Shown here: piece after piece, positions 9,499 through 20,234 of the stretch
Position numbering within the stretch: position 1 is the first letter of the stretch
Layout of the letters: every line of letters begins with the position of its first letter
Assembly: GCF_010726645.1 (NCBI RefSeq)
Contig: NZ_AP022563.1
Location: 372,001-436,000, forward strand
From: Mycolicibacterium duvalii
Lineage (GTDB): Bacteria; Actinomycetota; Actinomycetes; Mycobacteriales; Mycobacteriaceae
DNA: 64,000 bases
Direction of reading: 5' to 3'
Program-made: the position numbers and the translations under genes
The notes under the pieces: generated by a model
Told to the model about the DNA's origin: nothing
The model's input: the letters and a program-made list of their open reading frames with translations, nothing else
Databases searched by the model: none

Positions 9499-10850
9499 CG
9501 GACCGTGCCGGCGCGCGCCGGCGGCACGATGCGGGTCGGGATGGCCGGATCGCCCTTGGACAGGCTCAACCCATTCCACGGCAGCTCGGTCAGGCCCCGG
9601 GCCACCCGCTCGCGGGCGACGGCGAGGGTGAAGTCGGCGACCGGCTCGCCGTTGCGGACCAACGGGACGGTCAGCGGGCGTCCGATCAGCCCCGCGGGGG
9701 TCTGCGGCGGTTCATCCACCGGGAAGACGACCTCCTCGACCGCCGTGCCGGAGGCTTTGGCCAGCCGGGCGGCCTGCTTGCGTCCGCCGTGGGACTGCTT
9801 GTGCGTGCTGCGCTTCTCCACCGGAATGCCGTCGACCTCGACGAGTTTGTAGACCATGCCTGCCGTCGGCGCGCCGGATCCGGTGACCACCGAGGTCCCC
9901 ACGCCGTAGCTGTCCACGGGTTCGGCGCGCAGCGCGGCGATGCCGAACTCGTCGAGATCGCCGGAGACCACGATGCGGGTGCCGGTGGCGCCGAGCGAGT
10001 CCAGCTGCCGGCGAACCTGCCGGGCCAGCACGCCGAGGTCACCGGAGTCGATCCGCACCGCGCCGAGCTGCGGACCGCCGACTTCGATCGCGTGGGCGAC
10101 GCCGGCGGTGATGTCATAGGTGTCCACCAGCAGGGTGGTGTCGGTGCCCAGCGCGGCGACCTGAGCGCGGAATGCGGCCTTCTCCCAGTCCGAACGGTCC
10201 TGCCTGGTTGTGGTGTGAAGCAGCGTGAACGCGTGCGCACTGGTGCCCAGCGCCGGCACGCCGTGGCTGCGCTGGGCCGCCAAGTTCGACGAACCGGCGA
10301 ATCCGGCGAGGTAGGCGGCACGGGCGGCCGCGACGGCGGCCTGCTCATGGGTGCGCCGAGAACCCATCTCGATCAGCGGTCGCCCCTCGGCGGCGCTGAC
10401 CATGCGGGCGGCGGCCGAGGCGACGGCGCTGTCGTGATTGAGGATCGACAGCGTCAGGGTTTCGAGGACTACGCATTCGGCGAACGTGCCGTGCACGGAC
10501 AGCACCGGCGAGCCCGGAAAGTACAGCTCACCCTCGGGGTAGCCGTCCATGTCCCCGGCGAACCGGTAGTCGGCCAGATAGTTCAGCGTGTCCTGGTCGC
10601 AGAACGCGGCCAGCTCGTCGAGCATGCCGGAGTCGAATCGAAACTGTTGCAGTACATCCGCTAGACGTGCGGTACCTGCGGTGACTCCGTAACGCCGGCC
10701 GTCGGGCAACCGGCGCGCGAACACCTCGAACGTCGTGCGCCGGTGCGCGGTGCCGCCTCGCAGAGCCGCGGCGAGCATCGTCAACTCGTATTTGTCGGTC
10801 AGCAGCGCCGGCGGCGACGAAGTCACAGGCCAACCGTATCGGTTCGGCAC
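9495..10850 (-). CDS. pncB: Nicotinate phosphoribosyltransferase
   Basis: Joins nicotinate and PRPP to nicotinate mononucleotide in the Preiss-Handler NAD salvage pathway (cytosol). The 451-aa frame shows [16 protein letters not shown] near the N-terminus, [20 protein letters not shown], the phosphate/PRPP site [15 protein letters not shown] and [15 protein letters not shown], and [15 protein letters not shown], all typical of the family. Two starts are possible: GTG 10850 (used here) and GTG 10826, eight codons in; neither has a strong ribosome site. Divergent from clpS with about 30-50 bp between, first gene of the pncB-dinG-lipoprotein operon. Confidence 0.93.
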   Translation of the reverse strand: MPNRYGWPVTSSPPALLTDKYELTMLAAALRGGTAHRRTTFEVFARRLPDGRRYGVTAGTARLADVLQQFRFDSGMLDELAAFCDQDTLNYLADYRFAGDMDGYPEGELYFPGSPVLSVHGTFAECVVLETLTLSILNHDSAVASAAARMVSAAEGRPLIEMGSRRTHEQAAVAAARAAYLAGFAGSSNLAAQRSHGVPALGTSAHAFTLLHTTTRQDRSDWEKAAFRAQVAALGTDTTLLVDTYDITAGVAHAIEVGGPQLGAVRIDSGDLGVLARQVRRQLDSLGATGTRIVVSGDLDEFGIAALRAEPVDSYGVGTSVVTGSGAPTAGMVYKLVEVDGIPVEKRSTHKQSHGGRKQAARLAKASGTAVEEVVFPVDEPPQTPAGLIGRPLTVPLVRNGEPVADFTLAVARERVARGLTELPWNGLSLSKGDPAIPTRIVPPARAGTVR

Positions 10851-10879
10851 CCCGGTGTGGCCCCGGTATTCTTGCCCGC

Positions 10880-11194
10880 ATGGTTACACCGGCGAAAGCT
10901 CGACCGGGAACCCGCGAAGAGCACGAAGCGGCCACCGGCGTCGACGAGGACGTCGCCCCCGACGCCCCGTGGGTCACCATCGTCTGGGACGATCCGGTGA
11001 ACCTGATGACCTACGTGACCTATGTCTTCCAGAAGCTGTTCGGCTACAGCGAGCAGCACGCCACGAAGCTGATGATGCAGGTCCACCACGAGGGCAGGGC
11101 AGTGGTGTCGGCGGGCAGCCGGGAGTCCATGGAAGCCGATGTGTCCAGACTGCACGCCGCGGGCCTGTGGGCGACGCTGCAACAGGATCGTTAA
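10880..11194 (+). CDS. clpS: ClpS, adaptor of the ClpCP protease (N-end rule)
   Basis: A 104-aa adaptor that binds proteins with destabilising N-terminal residues and hands them to ClpC. The core [20 protein letters not shown] is the ClpS signature, followed by the [17 protein letters not shown] helix. The first ~25 residues are charged and disordered, as expected for the N-terminal extension. It starts an apparently co-transcribed run with the DUF2017 gene 6 bp downstream, matching Rv1331-Rv1332. Confidence 0.94.
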   Translation: MVTPAKARPGTREEHEAATGVDEDVAPDAPWVTIVWDDPVNLMTYVTYVFQKLFGYSEQHATKLMMQVHHEGRAVVSAGSRESMEADVSRLHAAGLWATLQQDR

Positions 11195-11200
11195 CCCGCT

Positions 11201-11782
11201 GTGCGTAAATGGAAGCGGGTCGACGGTGCCCGGGGCCCGCGGTTCCGATCCGCCCTGGAACCCCACGAAGCCGAACTGCTGAGCAACCTGGTGAGCTCGA
11301 TGCTCGGCATGCTCGAGGACCGGGCGTCGTCGGCGCCCGTGGACGAACTTTCCGAGATCACCGGCATGCGCACCGGGAATGCCGTTGCCCCACAAGACGA
11401 TACGATGAAGCGGATCCTGCCCGACTTCTACCGGCCGGCCACCGATCACCCGGCGGGGACGGGTGCTGCCGAGAGCCTCAACAGCGCTCTGCGCAGCCTG
11501 CACGAGCCCGACATCATCGATGCGAAACGTGAAGCTGCACAACGTCTTCTGCAGACTCTTCCGGCCGGCGGCGGCAAGGTCGAGCTGTCCGAGGACCAGG
11601 CCGGGGCCTGGGTCACCGCCGTCAACGACGTGCGGTTGGCGCTGGGCACGATGCTCGACATCGGGCCCGAGGGACCCGACCGGTTGCCGCCCGAACACCC
11701 GCTGGCCGCACACCTCGATGTCTATCAATGGCTGACGGTGCTGCAGGAGTATCTGGTGGTCTGCCTGATGGATTCGCGATGA
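11201..11782 (+). CDS. DUF2017 family protein (Rv1332-like)
   Basis: A 193-aa conserved actinobacterial protein of unknown function, always next to clpS in mycobacteria. It is probably cytosolic and mostly helical; recognisable pieces are FRSALEPHEAELLSNLVSS near the N-terminus and LDVYQWLTVLQEYLVVCLMD at the C-terminus. A role in regulating ClpS/ClpC proteolysis is only guilt by association. Start is GTG 11201. The stop codon TGA (11780-11782) lies inside the first copy of a tandem 32-bp repeat. Confidence 0.88.
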   Translation: MRKWKRVDGARGPRFRSALEPHEAELLSNLVSSMLGMLEDRASSAPVDELSEITGMRTGNAVAPQDDTMKRILPDFYRPATDHPAGTGAAESLNSALRSLHEPDIIDAKREAAQRLLQTLPAGGGKVELSEDQAGAWVTAVNDVRLALGTMLDIGPEGPDRLPPEHPLAAHLDVYQWLTVLQEYLVVCLMDSR

Positions 11783-11849
11783 GCGCTCGCGCGAATAGCA
11801 GAGGGTCCCGATGAGCGCTCGCGCGAAGAGCAGAGGGTCCCGATGAGCG
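11778..11849 (+). repeat. Tandem 32-bp repeat at a gene junction (ATGAGCGCT motif)
   Basis: Two near-identical 32-bp units, 11778-11809 and 11810-11841 (one mismatch: GAATAGC versus GAAGAGC), followed by a partial third (GATGAGCG) that supplies the ATG of the next gene at 11843. Each unit ends in AGAGGGTCCC, so each places a GAGGG ribosome-binding sequence 5 bp before an ATG. The core ATGAGCGCT[C/T]GCGCGAAGAG recurs at 46.4, 49.35 and 51.28 kb. Confidence 0.95.
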
Positions 11850-12865
11850 GCTCGATCACCGATGTGGCCGGCATCAGTGTGGGCCATCATCACCGCCTCG
11901 ACGACGATGCGCAGATGGGGTCCGGGTGGGCCACCGGCACCACGGTGGTGCTGACCCCGCCCGGAACCGTGGGTGCCGTGGACGGCCGCGGTGGCGCCCC
12001 GGGGACACGCGAGACCGATCTGCTCGAACCCAGTAACTCGGTGCGGCACGTCGACGCGGTCGTCCTGACCGGGGGCAGCGCTTTCGGGCTGGCGGCCGCC
12101 GACGGGGTGATGACCTGGCTGGAGGAGCAGCAGCGCGGTGTCGCACTCGACGGCGGCGTGGTGCCGATCGTGCCCGCCGCGGTGATCTTCGATCTGCCGG
12201 TCGGCGGTTGGCAGCGCCGACCGGACGCCCAGTTCGGTTACCGCGCGGCCGAAAGCACGGCCGGTGACGCGGCGATCGGGACCGTGGGTGCCGGGGTGGG
12301 CGCGCGTGCCGGTGTGCTCAAGGGTGGGGTCGGGACGGCATCGGTGACGCTGGAATCCGGTGTCACCGTCGGCGCCCTGGTGGTGGTCAACTCGGCCGGT
12401 GACGTCGTCGACCCCGCCACCGGATTGCCGTGGTCGGCCGCCCACATCGAGGAGTTCGCGCTGGTGGCCCCGCCCACCGATCAGCTCGTCGCGTACGCCG
12501 ATCGCCATGGCGAGCTCAGCCCGCTCAACACCACGATCGCGGTGGTCGCCACCGATGCGGCGATGAGTAAGGCCGCCTGCCGGCGGGTGGCGGTCGCCGC
12601 GCACGACGGGCTGGCGCGCACCATCCGGCCGTGTCACACGCCCCTCGACGGCGATACGGTGTTCGCGCTGGCCACCGGTGCCGTGGAGGTCGTGCCGGAC
12701 CCGACGACCCCGGCCTCGATGTCGCCGGAGCTGTCACTGATGACAGAGGTCGGCGCGGCGGCGGCGGACTGCCTGGCCCGTGCGGTGCTCGTCGGCGTGC
12801 TGGCCGCCGAAGCCGCCGCCGGAATACCGGCATACCGTGACGTGTTGCCCGGAGCGTTCGGGTGA
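11843..12865 (+). CDS. P1 (DmpA/S58) family peptidase-like hydrolase
   Basis: A 340-aa Ntn-hydrolase-like protein of the DmpA/S58 aminopeptidase family (Rv1333 equivalent). Landmarks are SITDVAGISVGHHHR at the N-terminus, VVLTGGSAFGLAAADGVM, and LNTTIAVVATDAAMSK, where the second Thr aligns with the self-cleavage nucleophile of DmpA. Members self-process into two subunits and remove N-terminal residues from small peptides or amides; the substrate here is unknown. Probably cytosolic. It sits between the clpS-DUF2017 pair and mec, with its translation start supplied by the tandem repeat. Confidence 0.88.
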   Translation: MSGSITDVAGISVGHHHRLDDDAQMGSGWATGTTVVLTPPGTVGAVDGRGGAPGTRETDLLEPSNSVRHVDAVVLTGGSAFGLAAADGVMTWLEEQQRGVALDGGVVPIVPAAVIFDLPVGGWQRRPDAQFGYRAAESTAGDAAIGTVGAGVGARAGVLKGGVGTASVTLESGVTVGALVVVNSAGDVVDPATGLPWSAAHIEEFALVAPPTDQLVAYADRHGELSPLNTTIAVVATDAAMSKAACRRVAVAAHDGLARTIRPCHTPLDGDTVFALATGAVEVVPDPTTPASMSPELSLMTEVGAAAADCLARAVLVGVLAAEAAAGIPAYRDVLPGAFG

Positions 12866-12905
12866 CACCCGTTCGACGGGTCGGAAACGAGAAGGGAACC
12901 CAACT

Positions 12906-13319
12906 GTGCTGGTGATTCGCGCCGATCTGGTCGACGCGATGGTCGCCCACGCCCGCGCGGACCACCCAGACGAGGCGTGCGGGGTGCTGGCCGGCCCGGA
13001 GGGGTCGGATCGTCCCGAGCGGTTCATCGCGATGACCAACGCCGAACGCTCGCCGACCTTCTATCGGTTCGACTCCGGTGAACAATTGAAGGTGTGGCGT
13101 GCGATGGACGACGCCGACGAGGCCCCTGTCGTCATCTACCACTCGCATACCGGCACCGAGGCGTACCCGAGCCGCACCGACGTCAATCTGGCGTCCGAAC
13201 CGGACGCCCACTACGTGTTGATCTCCACCCGCGACCCCGACGAGCACGAACTGCGTAGCTATCGCATCGTGGACGGGGTCGTCACCGAGGAGCCCGTCAC
13301 CATCGTCGAGCAGTACTGA
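12906..13319 (+). CDS. mec: Mec, JAMM zinc peptidase releasing cysteine from CysO
   Basis: A 137-aa Mov34/JAMM-domain metalloprotease. It hydrolyses the CysO-cysteine adduct made by CysM, freeing cysteine. The metal site is visible as VVIYHSHTGTEAYPSRTD (H-x-H...S-x-x-D), with the upstream Glu in HPDEACGVLAG. The start GTG 12906 gives VLVIRADLVDAM, matching the conserved beginning; M. tuberculosis Mec carries a slightly longer N-terminus. It lies 22 bp before cysO, in the order mec-cysO-cysM. Confidence 0.95.
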   Translation: MLVIRADLVDAMVAHARADHPDEACGVLAGPEGSDRPERFIAMTNAERSPTFYRFDSGEQLKVWRAMDDADEAPVVIYHSHTGTEAYPSRTDVNLASEPDAHYVLISTRDPDEHELRSYRIVDGVVTEEPVTIVEQY

Positions 13320-13341
13320 AGAGTCTTAAGGAGACCGTTGC

Positions 13342-13623
13342 ATGGCTGTTTCTGTGTCCATCCCCACCATCCTGCGCACCCACACCGGTGGCGAGAAGCG
13401 CGTCACCGCCTCGGGGACCACGCTGCAGGCGGTGATCACCGATCTGGAGGCCAACTACTCGGGCATCGCGGAGCGGCTGATCGACCCCGCCAACCCGGGT
13501 AAGTTGCACCGCTTCGTCAACGTCTACGTCAACGACGAGGACGTGCGCTTCTCGGGCGGGCTGGATACCGAGGTCTCCGACGGGGACACGGTGACGATCC
13601 TGCCTGCCGTCGCGGGCGGCTGA
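13342..13623 (+). CDS. cysO: CysO, ubiquitin-like sulfur carrier for cysteine synthesis
   Basis: A 93-aa MoaD/ThiS-fold protein ending in ...AVAGG, the di-glycine whose terminal carboxylate is converted to a thiocarboxylate. CysM attacks this sulfur donor with the O-phosphoserine-derived aminoacrylate to give CysO-Cys. Sequence MAVSVSIPTILRTHTGGEKR and the beta-grasp pattern fit the family. A GGAG lies 7-8 bp before the ATG. 9 bp to cysM. Confidence 0.96.
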   Translation: MAVSVSIPTILRTHTGGEKRVTASGTTLQAVITDLEANYSGIAERLIDPANPGKLHRFVNVYVNDEDVRFSGGLDTEVSDGDTVTILPAVAGG

Positions 13624-15280
<1,657 letters not shown>

Positions 15281-15284
<4 letters not shown>

Positions 15285-16114
15285 CCGCCGACCAGCAGGC
15301 GCCGATCGGGATCTTCGATTCGGGCGTGGGCGGGTTGACCGTGGCCCGCGCGATCATCGACCAGCTGCCCGACGAGGCCATCGTCTACGTCGGAGACACC
15401 GGCAACGGACCGTACGGTCCGTTGACGGTGCCCGAGATACGGGCCCACGCGCTCGCGATCGGCGACGACTTGGCTGCGCGCGGGGTCAAAGCGTTGGTCA
15501 TCGCCTGCAACAGCGCATCGTCGGCGTGCCTGCGGGATGCGCGCGAGCGCTACGCCCCGGTCCCCGTCGTCGAGGTGATCCTGCCGGCGGTGCGGCGTGC
15601 GGTCACCACCACCCGCAACGGCCGGATCGGGGTCATCGGCACCGCGGCGACCATCGCGTCGGGCGCCTATCAGGACGCCTTCGCCGCGGCCCGCGACATC
15701 GAGGTGTTCGCCGTCGCCTGTCCCCGCTTCGTGGACTTCGTCGAGCGGGGGGTGACCAGCGGCAGACAGGTCCTGGGTCTGGCCGAGGGCTACCTCGAAC
15801 CGCTGCAGCGCGCCGGCGTGGACACCCTGGTCCTCGGATGCACGCACTACCCGATGCTGTCCGGGCTGATCCAGCTGGTGACGGGCGACGCGGTGACGTT
15901 GGTGTCGAGCGCCGAGGAGACCGCGAAGGACGTGCTGCGCGTCCTCACCGAACGTGATTTGCTCCGGCCGCATCCTGGCGACGGACAACCGCCACGAAGG
16001 GTGTTCGAGGCCACCGGCGATCCCGGCGCATTCACCGCTCTGGCGGCCCGGTTCTTGGGCCCGACACTGGACGGGGTGCGTCCTGTTCAGCGTCTCGGCG
16101 GCGGCAAGCAGTGA
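15281..16114 (+). CDS. murI: Glutamate racemase MurI
   Basis: A 277-aa cofactor-independent racemase that makes D-glutamate for peptidoglycan. The two catalytic cysteines are in [10 protein letters not shown] and [28 protein letters not shown] is the N-terminal signature. The GTG start overlaps the rhomboid stop. Same order as Rv1337-Rv1338. Confidence 0.96.
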
Positions 16115-16187
16115 CATCTGCCGTCAAAGTCGCTCAAAGCGCCGATGTTTTCGTCAGAGTCGTTACGGGCATGGCAAGCTAGTGGGC

Positions 16188-16964
16188 GTGCGAATCACCG
16201 TACTGGGTTGCTCCGGCAGTGTGGTCGGCCCTGATTCGCCGGCGTCGGGGTATCTCGTCACCGCGCCCGACACGCCGCCGCTGGTCCTGGACTTCGGGGG
16301 CGGTGTGCTCGGCGCACTGCAGCGCCACGCTGACCCGAACTCGGTGCACGTGTTGCTGTCGCACCTGCACGCCGACCACTGTCTGGACCTCCCGGGCCTG
16401 TTCGTGTGGCGGCGCTACCACCCGACTCCGGCGCCCGACCGCGGCATCATCTACGGCCCGGCCAACACGTGGGCCCGGCTCGGTGCGGCGTCGTCGCCGG
16501 AGGGCGGCGAGGTCGACGACATCTCCGACATCTTCGACATCCGGCACTGGGTGGACAACGAGCCCGTCGAGATCGGGTCGCTGACCATCGTTCCGCGCCT
16601 GGTGTGCCATCCCACCGAGTCCTACGGCATGCGCATCATCGATCCGTCCGGCGCCACGTTGGTCTACAGCGGGGACACCGGGTACTGCGACGCCCTCATC
16701 GACCTGGCTCGCGACGCAGACGTGTTCCTGTGTGAGGCGTCCTGGACCGACTCGCCGGATCGGCCGCCCCGCCTGCACCTGTCCGGTGCCGAGGCCGGCC
16801 GCGCCGCCGCCCGCGCGGGGGTTTCCGAATTGCTGCTGACCCACATCCCGCCGTGGACCTCGCGGGAGGACGTCATCAGCGAGGCCAAGGCCGAGTTCGA
16901 CGGACCGGTGCACGCCGTCGTCTGCAACGAGACCTTCGAGGTCGCGCGCGCGGGGGCGCGCTGA
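16188..16964 (+). CDS. Metallo-beta-lactamase-fold cyclic nucleotide phosphodiesterase (Rv1339-like)
   Basis: A 258-aa cytosolic protein with the zinc motif SHLHADHCLDLPGL (H-x-H-x-D-H) and downstream metal ligands in YSGDTGYCDAL and LTHIPPW. Its M. tuberculosis counterpart Rv1339 has been reported as an atypical class II cAMP phosphodiesterase; tRNase Z-like hydrolase is the alternative family label. Start GTG 16188 gives RITVLGCSGSV at the N-terminus, an in-frame GTG at 16182 is equally possible. About 70 bp separate it from murI, and rph follows 22 bp later. Confidence 0.88.
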   Translation: MRITVLGCSGSVVGPDSPASGYLVTAPDTPPLVLDFGGGVLGALQRHADPNSVHVLLSHLHADHCLDLPGLFVWRRYHPTPAPDRGIIYGPANTWARLGAASSPEGGEVDDISDIFDIRHWVDNEPVEIGSLTIVPRLVCHPTESYGMRIIDPSGATLVYSGDTGYCDALIDLARDADVFLCEASWTDSPDRPPRLHLSGAEAGRAAARAGVSELLLTHIPPWTSREDVISEAKAEFDGPVHAVVCNETFEVARAGAR

Positions 16965-16986
16965 GGCGACCCGCTAGGGTTGGGCC

Positions 16987-17769
16987 GTGTCCACACGAGA
17001 AGACGGCCGCCAAGACGACGAGTTGCGGCCGGTCACCATCACCCGCGGCTTCACCACGCACCCGGCCGGTTCGGTGCTGGTCGAATTCGGCGACACGCGG
17101 GTGATGTGCACCGCCAGTGTGACCGAGGGGGTGCCGCGCTGGCGCCGCGGCTCCGGTCAGGGGTGGTTGACCGCGGAGTACGCGATGCTGCCCGCCGCAA
17201 CGCACGACCGATCAGACCGGGAGTCGGTCAAGGGCCGGGTCGGCGGGCGCACCCAGGAGATCAGCCGGCTGGTCGGCCGCTCCCTGCGCGCCTGCATCGA
17301 TCTGGCCGCGCTGGGGGAGAACACCATCGCCATCGACTGCGATGTGCTGCAGGCCGACGGCGGCACCCGCACCGCAGCCATCACCGGCGCCTATGTGGCA
17401 CTGGCCGACGCGGTGACGTATCTGGCCGCGGCCGGCAAGCTGAACGACCCGCGTCCGCTGTCGTGTGCGATCGCCGCGGTCAGCGTCGGTGTGGTCGACG
17501 GACGCATCCGCGTCGATTTGCCCTACACCGAAGACTCGCGCGCCGAGGTCGACATGAACGTCGTGGCCACCGACACCGGCACCCTGGTCGAGATCCAGGG
17601 CACCGGCGAGGGCGCCACGTTCCCCAGGTCAACGCTGGACAAGATGCTCGACGCCGCGATGGCGGCGTGCGACCAGTTGTTCGAGGTGCAGCGCACGGCG
17701 TTGGAACTGCCCTATCCCGGCGTGCTGCCGGAGTCTTCCGAGCCGCCGAAGAAGGCGTTCGGTAGCTGA
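16987..17769 (+). CDS. rph: Ribonuclease PH
   Basis: A 260-aa phosphorolytic 3'-5' exoribonuclease that trims tRNA and other RNA 3' ends. The family core is clear: [20 protein letters not shown], the [21 protein letters not shown] active-site segment, [20 protein letters not shown] and [23 protein letters not shown] start. Next to the XTP/dITP pyrophosphatase gene, 16 bp downstream, as in Rv1340-Rv1341. Confidence 0.96.
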   Translation: MSTREDGRQDDELRPVTITRGFTTHPAGSVLVEFGDTRVMCTASVTEGVPRWRRGSGQGWLTAEYAMLPAATHDRSDRESVKGRVGGRTQEISRLVGRSLRACIDLAALGENTIAIDCDVLQADGGTRTAAITGAYVALADAVTYLAAAGKLNDPRPLSCAIAAVSVGVVDGRIRVDLPYTEDSRAEVDMNVVATDTGTLVEIQGTGEGATFPRSTLDKMLDAAMAACDQLFEVQRTALELPYPGVLPESSEPPKKAFGS

Positions 17770-17785
17770 CCGGTCCGGACTTCCG

Positions 17786-18394
17786 ATGCCGCAACTGCTG
17801 GTCGCTTCGCGCAACCGCAAGAAGCTCGCCGAGCTCCAGCGGGTTCTCGACGCTGCTGGGCTGACCGGTGTCACGCTGCTGTCCCTCGATGACGTGGTGT
17901 CATTCGACGAAGCGCCCGAGACCGGCGCGACGTTCGAGGACAACGCAATGGCCAAGGCCCGCGACGCGTTCGCCGCGACGGGCGTGCCGACCGTGGCCGA
18001 CGATTCCGGTCTGGAGGTCGACGCCCTCAACGGGATGCCGGGTGTCCTCAGCGCGCGCTGGGCAGGCCGGCACGGTGACGACGTCGCCAACACGGCGCTG
18101 GTACTCGCGCAGCTGGCCGAGGTGCCCGACGAACGTCGCGGTGCGGCGTTCGTGTCCGCGTGCGCCCTGGTCTACGGGCCTGCTCCGGGCGACAGCGCGG
18201 TGGTGCGGGGCAGCTGGACCGGCGACATCGTGCGCGCGCCCCGTGGCGACGGAGGATTCGGCTACGACCCGATTTTCTTGCCGACCGGCTCTGATCGCAC
18301 CGCCGCCGAGCTGACTCCCGAGGAGAAGGACGCAGTCTCCCACCGCGGCCGGGCGCTGGCCGCGCTGCTGCCGTCCCTGCGCACGGTGTTCTGA
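17786..18394 (+). CDS. rdgB: XTP/dITP diphosphatase (RdgB/HAM1 family)
   Basis: A 202-aa house-cleaning pyrophosphatase that hydrolyses non-canonical purine triphosphates (ITP, dITP, XTP). Signature pieces: LLVASRNRKKLAELQRVL (substrate-binding SxNxxK), TFEDNAMAKARDAFAATG, VADDSGLEVDALNGMPGVLSAR-type active site and GGFGYDPIFLP. Its last 133 bp overlap, on the opposite strand, the 3' end of the acyltransferase gene. Confidence 0.95.
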   Translation: MPQLLVASRNRKKLAELQRVLDAAGLTGVTLLSLDDVVSFDEAPETGATFEDNAMAKARDAFAATGVPTVADDSGLEVDALNGMPGVLSARWAGRHGDDVANTALVLAQLAEVPDERRGAAFVSACALVYGPAPGDSAVVRGSWTGDIVRAPRGDGGFGYDPIFLPTGSDRTAAELTPEEKDAVSHRGRALAALLPSLRTVF

Positions 18395-19461
18395 GGCGCG
18401 GTCACCCGGTGGAGCAGCCACGCGGCGGGGATCGTGCCGGCCAGCGTGGCGGCGATCAGCCCGGGCATCGACCCGGTGAACAACGGCCAGTCCAGCACCA
18501 GGTGCATGACCAGGGCCATGACGACCACGTGCAGCAGGAAGATCTCGTAGGAAATCTCGCCGAGCCACACCACGGGTCGGCTCGCCAGCAGCCGACGGTA
18601 AGAGTTGTCACCGCCCAGCACCAGGGGCGCCAGCGCCAAAGTGGCGACCGCTGCGAACAGCAGCGCCTTGACGCTGGGAACCCACACCGGGTCCGGACCG
18701 AGGATGGCGCCGCCCAGCGGCGTGGCGACCAGTAGGAAAGCGGCGGCAGCCGCGGGTACGGCCACGATGGCCGGGCAGCGCGCCCCGCGCTGTTGCAGCG
18801 CCGCCAGCACCATGCCGCCGGCGAAGCTGGCGAAGTGCCCAGGCAGCCACATGCCTGCCGAGTTGGGCAGCAGGTCGGTGGCTGCGGCGAGCATCAGCCA
18901 CGTCGGTGTCAGCGCCGCCAGCATCGCCAGCAGCACCACCGTGCGTTGGGGTCGCCACCGCGCTCCCACCACGACGCAGGCCAGGACCGGCAGTGCGAGG
19001 TAGAAGCTGGCTTCCACCGCCATGCTCCACATCTGCGACAGGCCGGGGTGCAGCAACGTGGTGACGTAGTCGTCGGTGTAGATCTGGGTGAAGGTCAGAT
19101 ACCGCAACAAGCCGTGCCAGGTCTGCCCCGGGTTCGGGCCCGGAGTGAAATACAGGTAGACGGTGAAGGTGATCAAGACGGTCGCCACATAGGCGGGCAC
19201 GATCCGGCGGACCCGGCGCCGCGCATAGGTGCGGGCCACCGGGGGCAGGGTTTCACGGACGGCAGCGCGGACCCAGGGCCGGAACAACAGGAATCCCGAC
19301 AGCGCGAAGAAGATCGAGACCCCGACTTCGAGGCGGGCGTAGATCGATCCCAGGTACCCGTGGTTCAGGTAGCCGGTCGCGAACGCCGCGTGGGTCGCGA
19401 CGACCAGCAGCGCGGCGACGGCCCGCAGACCGGTCAGCGCGGGGTCGCGGCGGTCGGACAC
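18262..19461 (-). CDS. Acyltransferase-3 family membrane protein
   Basis: A 399-aa polytopic membrane acyltransferase (OafA/NodX family), probably acylating a cell-envelope sugar. N-terminal LTGLRAVAALLVVATHAAF carries the family His, and about ten hydrophobic helices follow. The last ~42 residues (after HRVTAPQNTVRRDG) run antisense through rdgB, are polar and look unlike the family, so the natural stop was probably lost by a frameshift or point change near 18395. No equivalent stands here in M. tuberculosis to my knowledge. It ends the run of minus-strand genes starting at 20234. Confidence 0.82.
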   Translation of the reverse strand: MSDRRDPALTGLRAVAALLVVATHAAFATGYLNHGYLGSIYARLEVGVSIFFALSGFLLFRPWVRAAVRETLPPVARTYARRRVRRIVPAYVATVLITFTVYLYFTPGPNPGQTWHGLLRYLTFTQIYTDDYVTTLLHPGLSQMWSMAVEASFYLALPVLACVVVGARWRPQRTVVLLAMLAALTPTWLMLAAATDLLPNSAGMWLPGHFASFAGGMVLAALQQRGARCPAIVAVPAAAAAFLLVATPLGGAILGPDPVWVPSVKALLFAAVATLALAPLVLGGDNSYRRLLASRPVVWLGEISYEIFLLHVVVMALVMHLVLDWPLFTGSMPGLIAATLAGTIPAAWLLHRVTAPQNTVRRDGSSAASARPRWETASFSSGVSSAAVRSEPVGKKIGS

Positions 19462-19464
19462 CGG

Positions 19465-19845
19465 TCAAGCACTGTCGTGCGCGCGCGATTCGGGCTCGGT
19501 GTCGATACCGAATTGCTCTTTGATCTTCTGGGTCTGGATATGCTCGACGACGATGCCGACCAGCGGGATGGTGCCGGCCAGCAGGACCCCCACGGTCTTG
19601 GCGATCGGCCAGCGCACCTTGACCGCCAGGTTAGCGGTGAACAGCAGGTAGACGAAGTACACCCAGCCGTGGACGACGGCGATCCACCCCAGGGAGTCGT
19701 CACCGAACCCGTACTTCATCACCATCTCGTAGCACAGCGCGATCAGCCAGATGCCGGTCACCCACGCCAGCACGCGGTAGCCGAGCAGCGCTTTGCGGAT
19801 GGTTTCGACGGGGATCAGGGGAGCGGGGGAGTCTTGTGCGGTCAC
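19465..19845 (-). CDS. DUF3817 small membrane protein (Rv1342c-like)
   Basis: A 126-aa protein with three or four hydrophobic segments (YRVLAWVTGIWLIALCYEMV, IAVVHGWVYFVYLLFTANLAV, VGVLLAGTIPLVGIVVEHI) and a short charged tail. DUF3817 members are conserved integral membrane proteins of unknown function. Start overlaps the upstream gene by ATGA, so the two are co-translated. Confidence 0.88.
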   Translation of the reverse strand: MTAQDSPAPLIPVETIRKALLGYRVLAWVTGIWLIALCYEMVMKYGFGDDSLGWIAVVHGWVYFVYLLFTANLAVKVRWPIAKTVGVLLAGTIPLVGIVVEHIQTQKIKEQFGIDTEPESRAHDSA

Positions 19846-20234
19846 GTACCGGTTCCTGTCGTCTTCTGCTTCGTCTGGTCGGCGTCGGCGGTGGCCAGCT
19901 CGGCCAAGTAGGCGTTGTACTCGCGCAGGGCTGCATCGTCATCGGTCCTGGTCGCCGCCTTGGGCCGGTCGGGCAGCAGACCGGCGGGAATCTCGGTGAC
20001 GGTGTCGCTCGGCTGAGGTTGGGGCGGGGCCTCTTCGTAGCGGACGAACTTGAAGTAGGCGTACACGCAGAAACCGGCGAACAGCGGCCACTGCATCGCG
20101 TAACCGAGGTTCTGGAAGCTACCGCCCCCGGACTCGAAGCGGACCCACTGCCACCACGCCAGAGCCAGGCAGCCGACGGAGGCGGCGGTCACCAGAAGGA
20201 TGAGCGCCGGCCTTCTACGCCGTGTAGTGGACAC
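19842..20234 (-). CDS. Small membrane protein, LprD-like (Rv1343c position)
   Basis: A 130-aa protein with two hydrophobic segments (ALILLVTAASVGCLALAWW and AMQWPLFAGFCVYAYFKFV) followed by an acidic, Gln/Thr-rich cytosolic tail. The Cys in SVGCLAL could be read as a lipobox but the context after it is hydrophobic, so I prefer a two-helix membrane protein. It corresponds in position to lprD. The start is GTG 20234; its first 20 bp overlap the end of the LAGLIDADG gene on the same strand. Confidence 0.8.
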   Translation of the reverse strand: MSTTRRRRPALILLVTAASVGCLALAWWQWVRFESGGGSFQNLGYAMQWPLFAGFCVYAYFKFVRYEEAPPQPQPSDTVTEIPAGLLPDRPKAATRTDDDAALREYNAYLAELATADADQTKQKTTGTGT

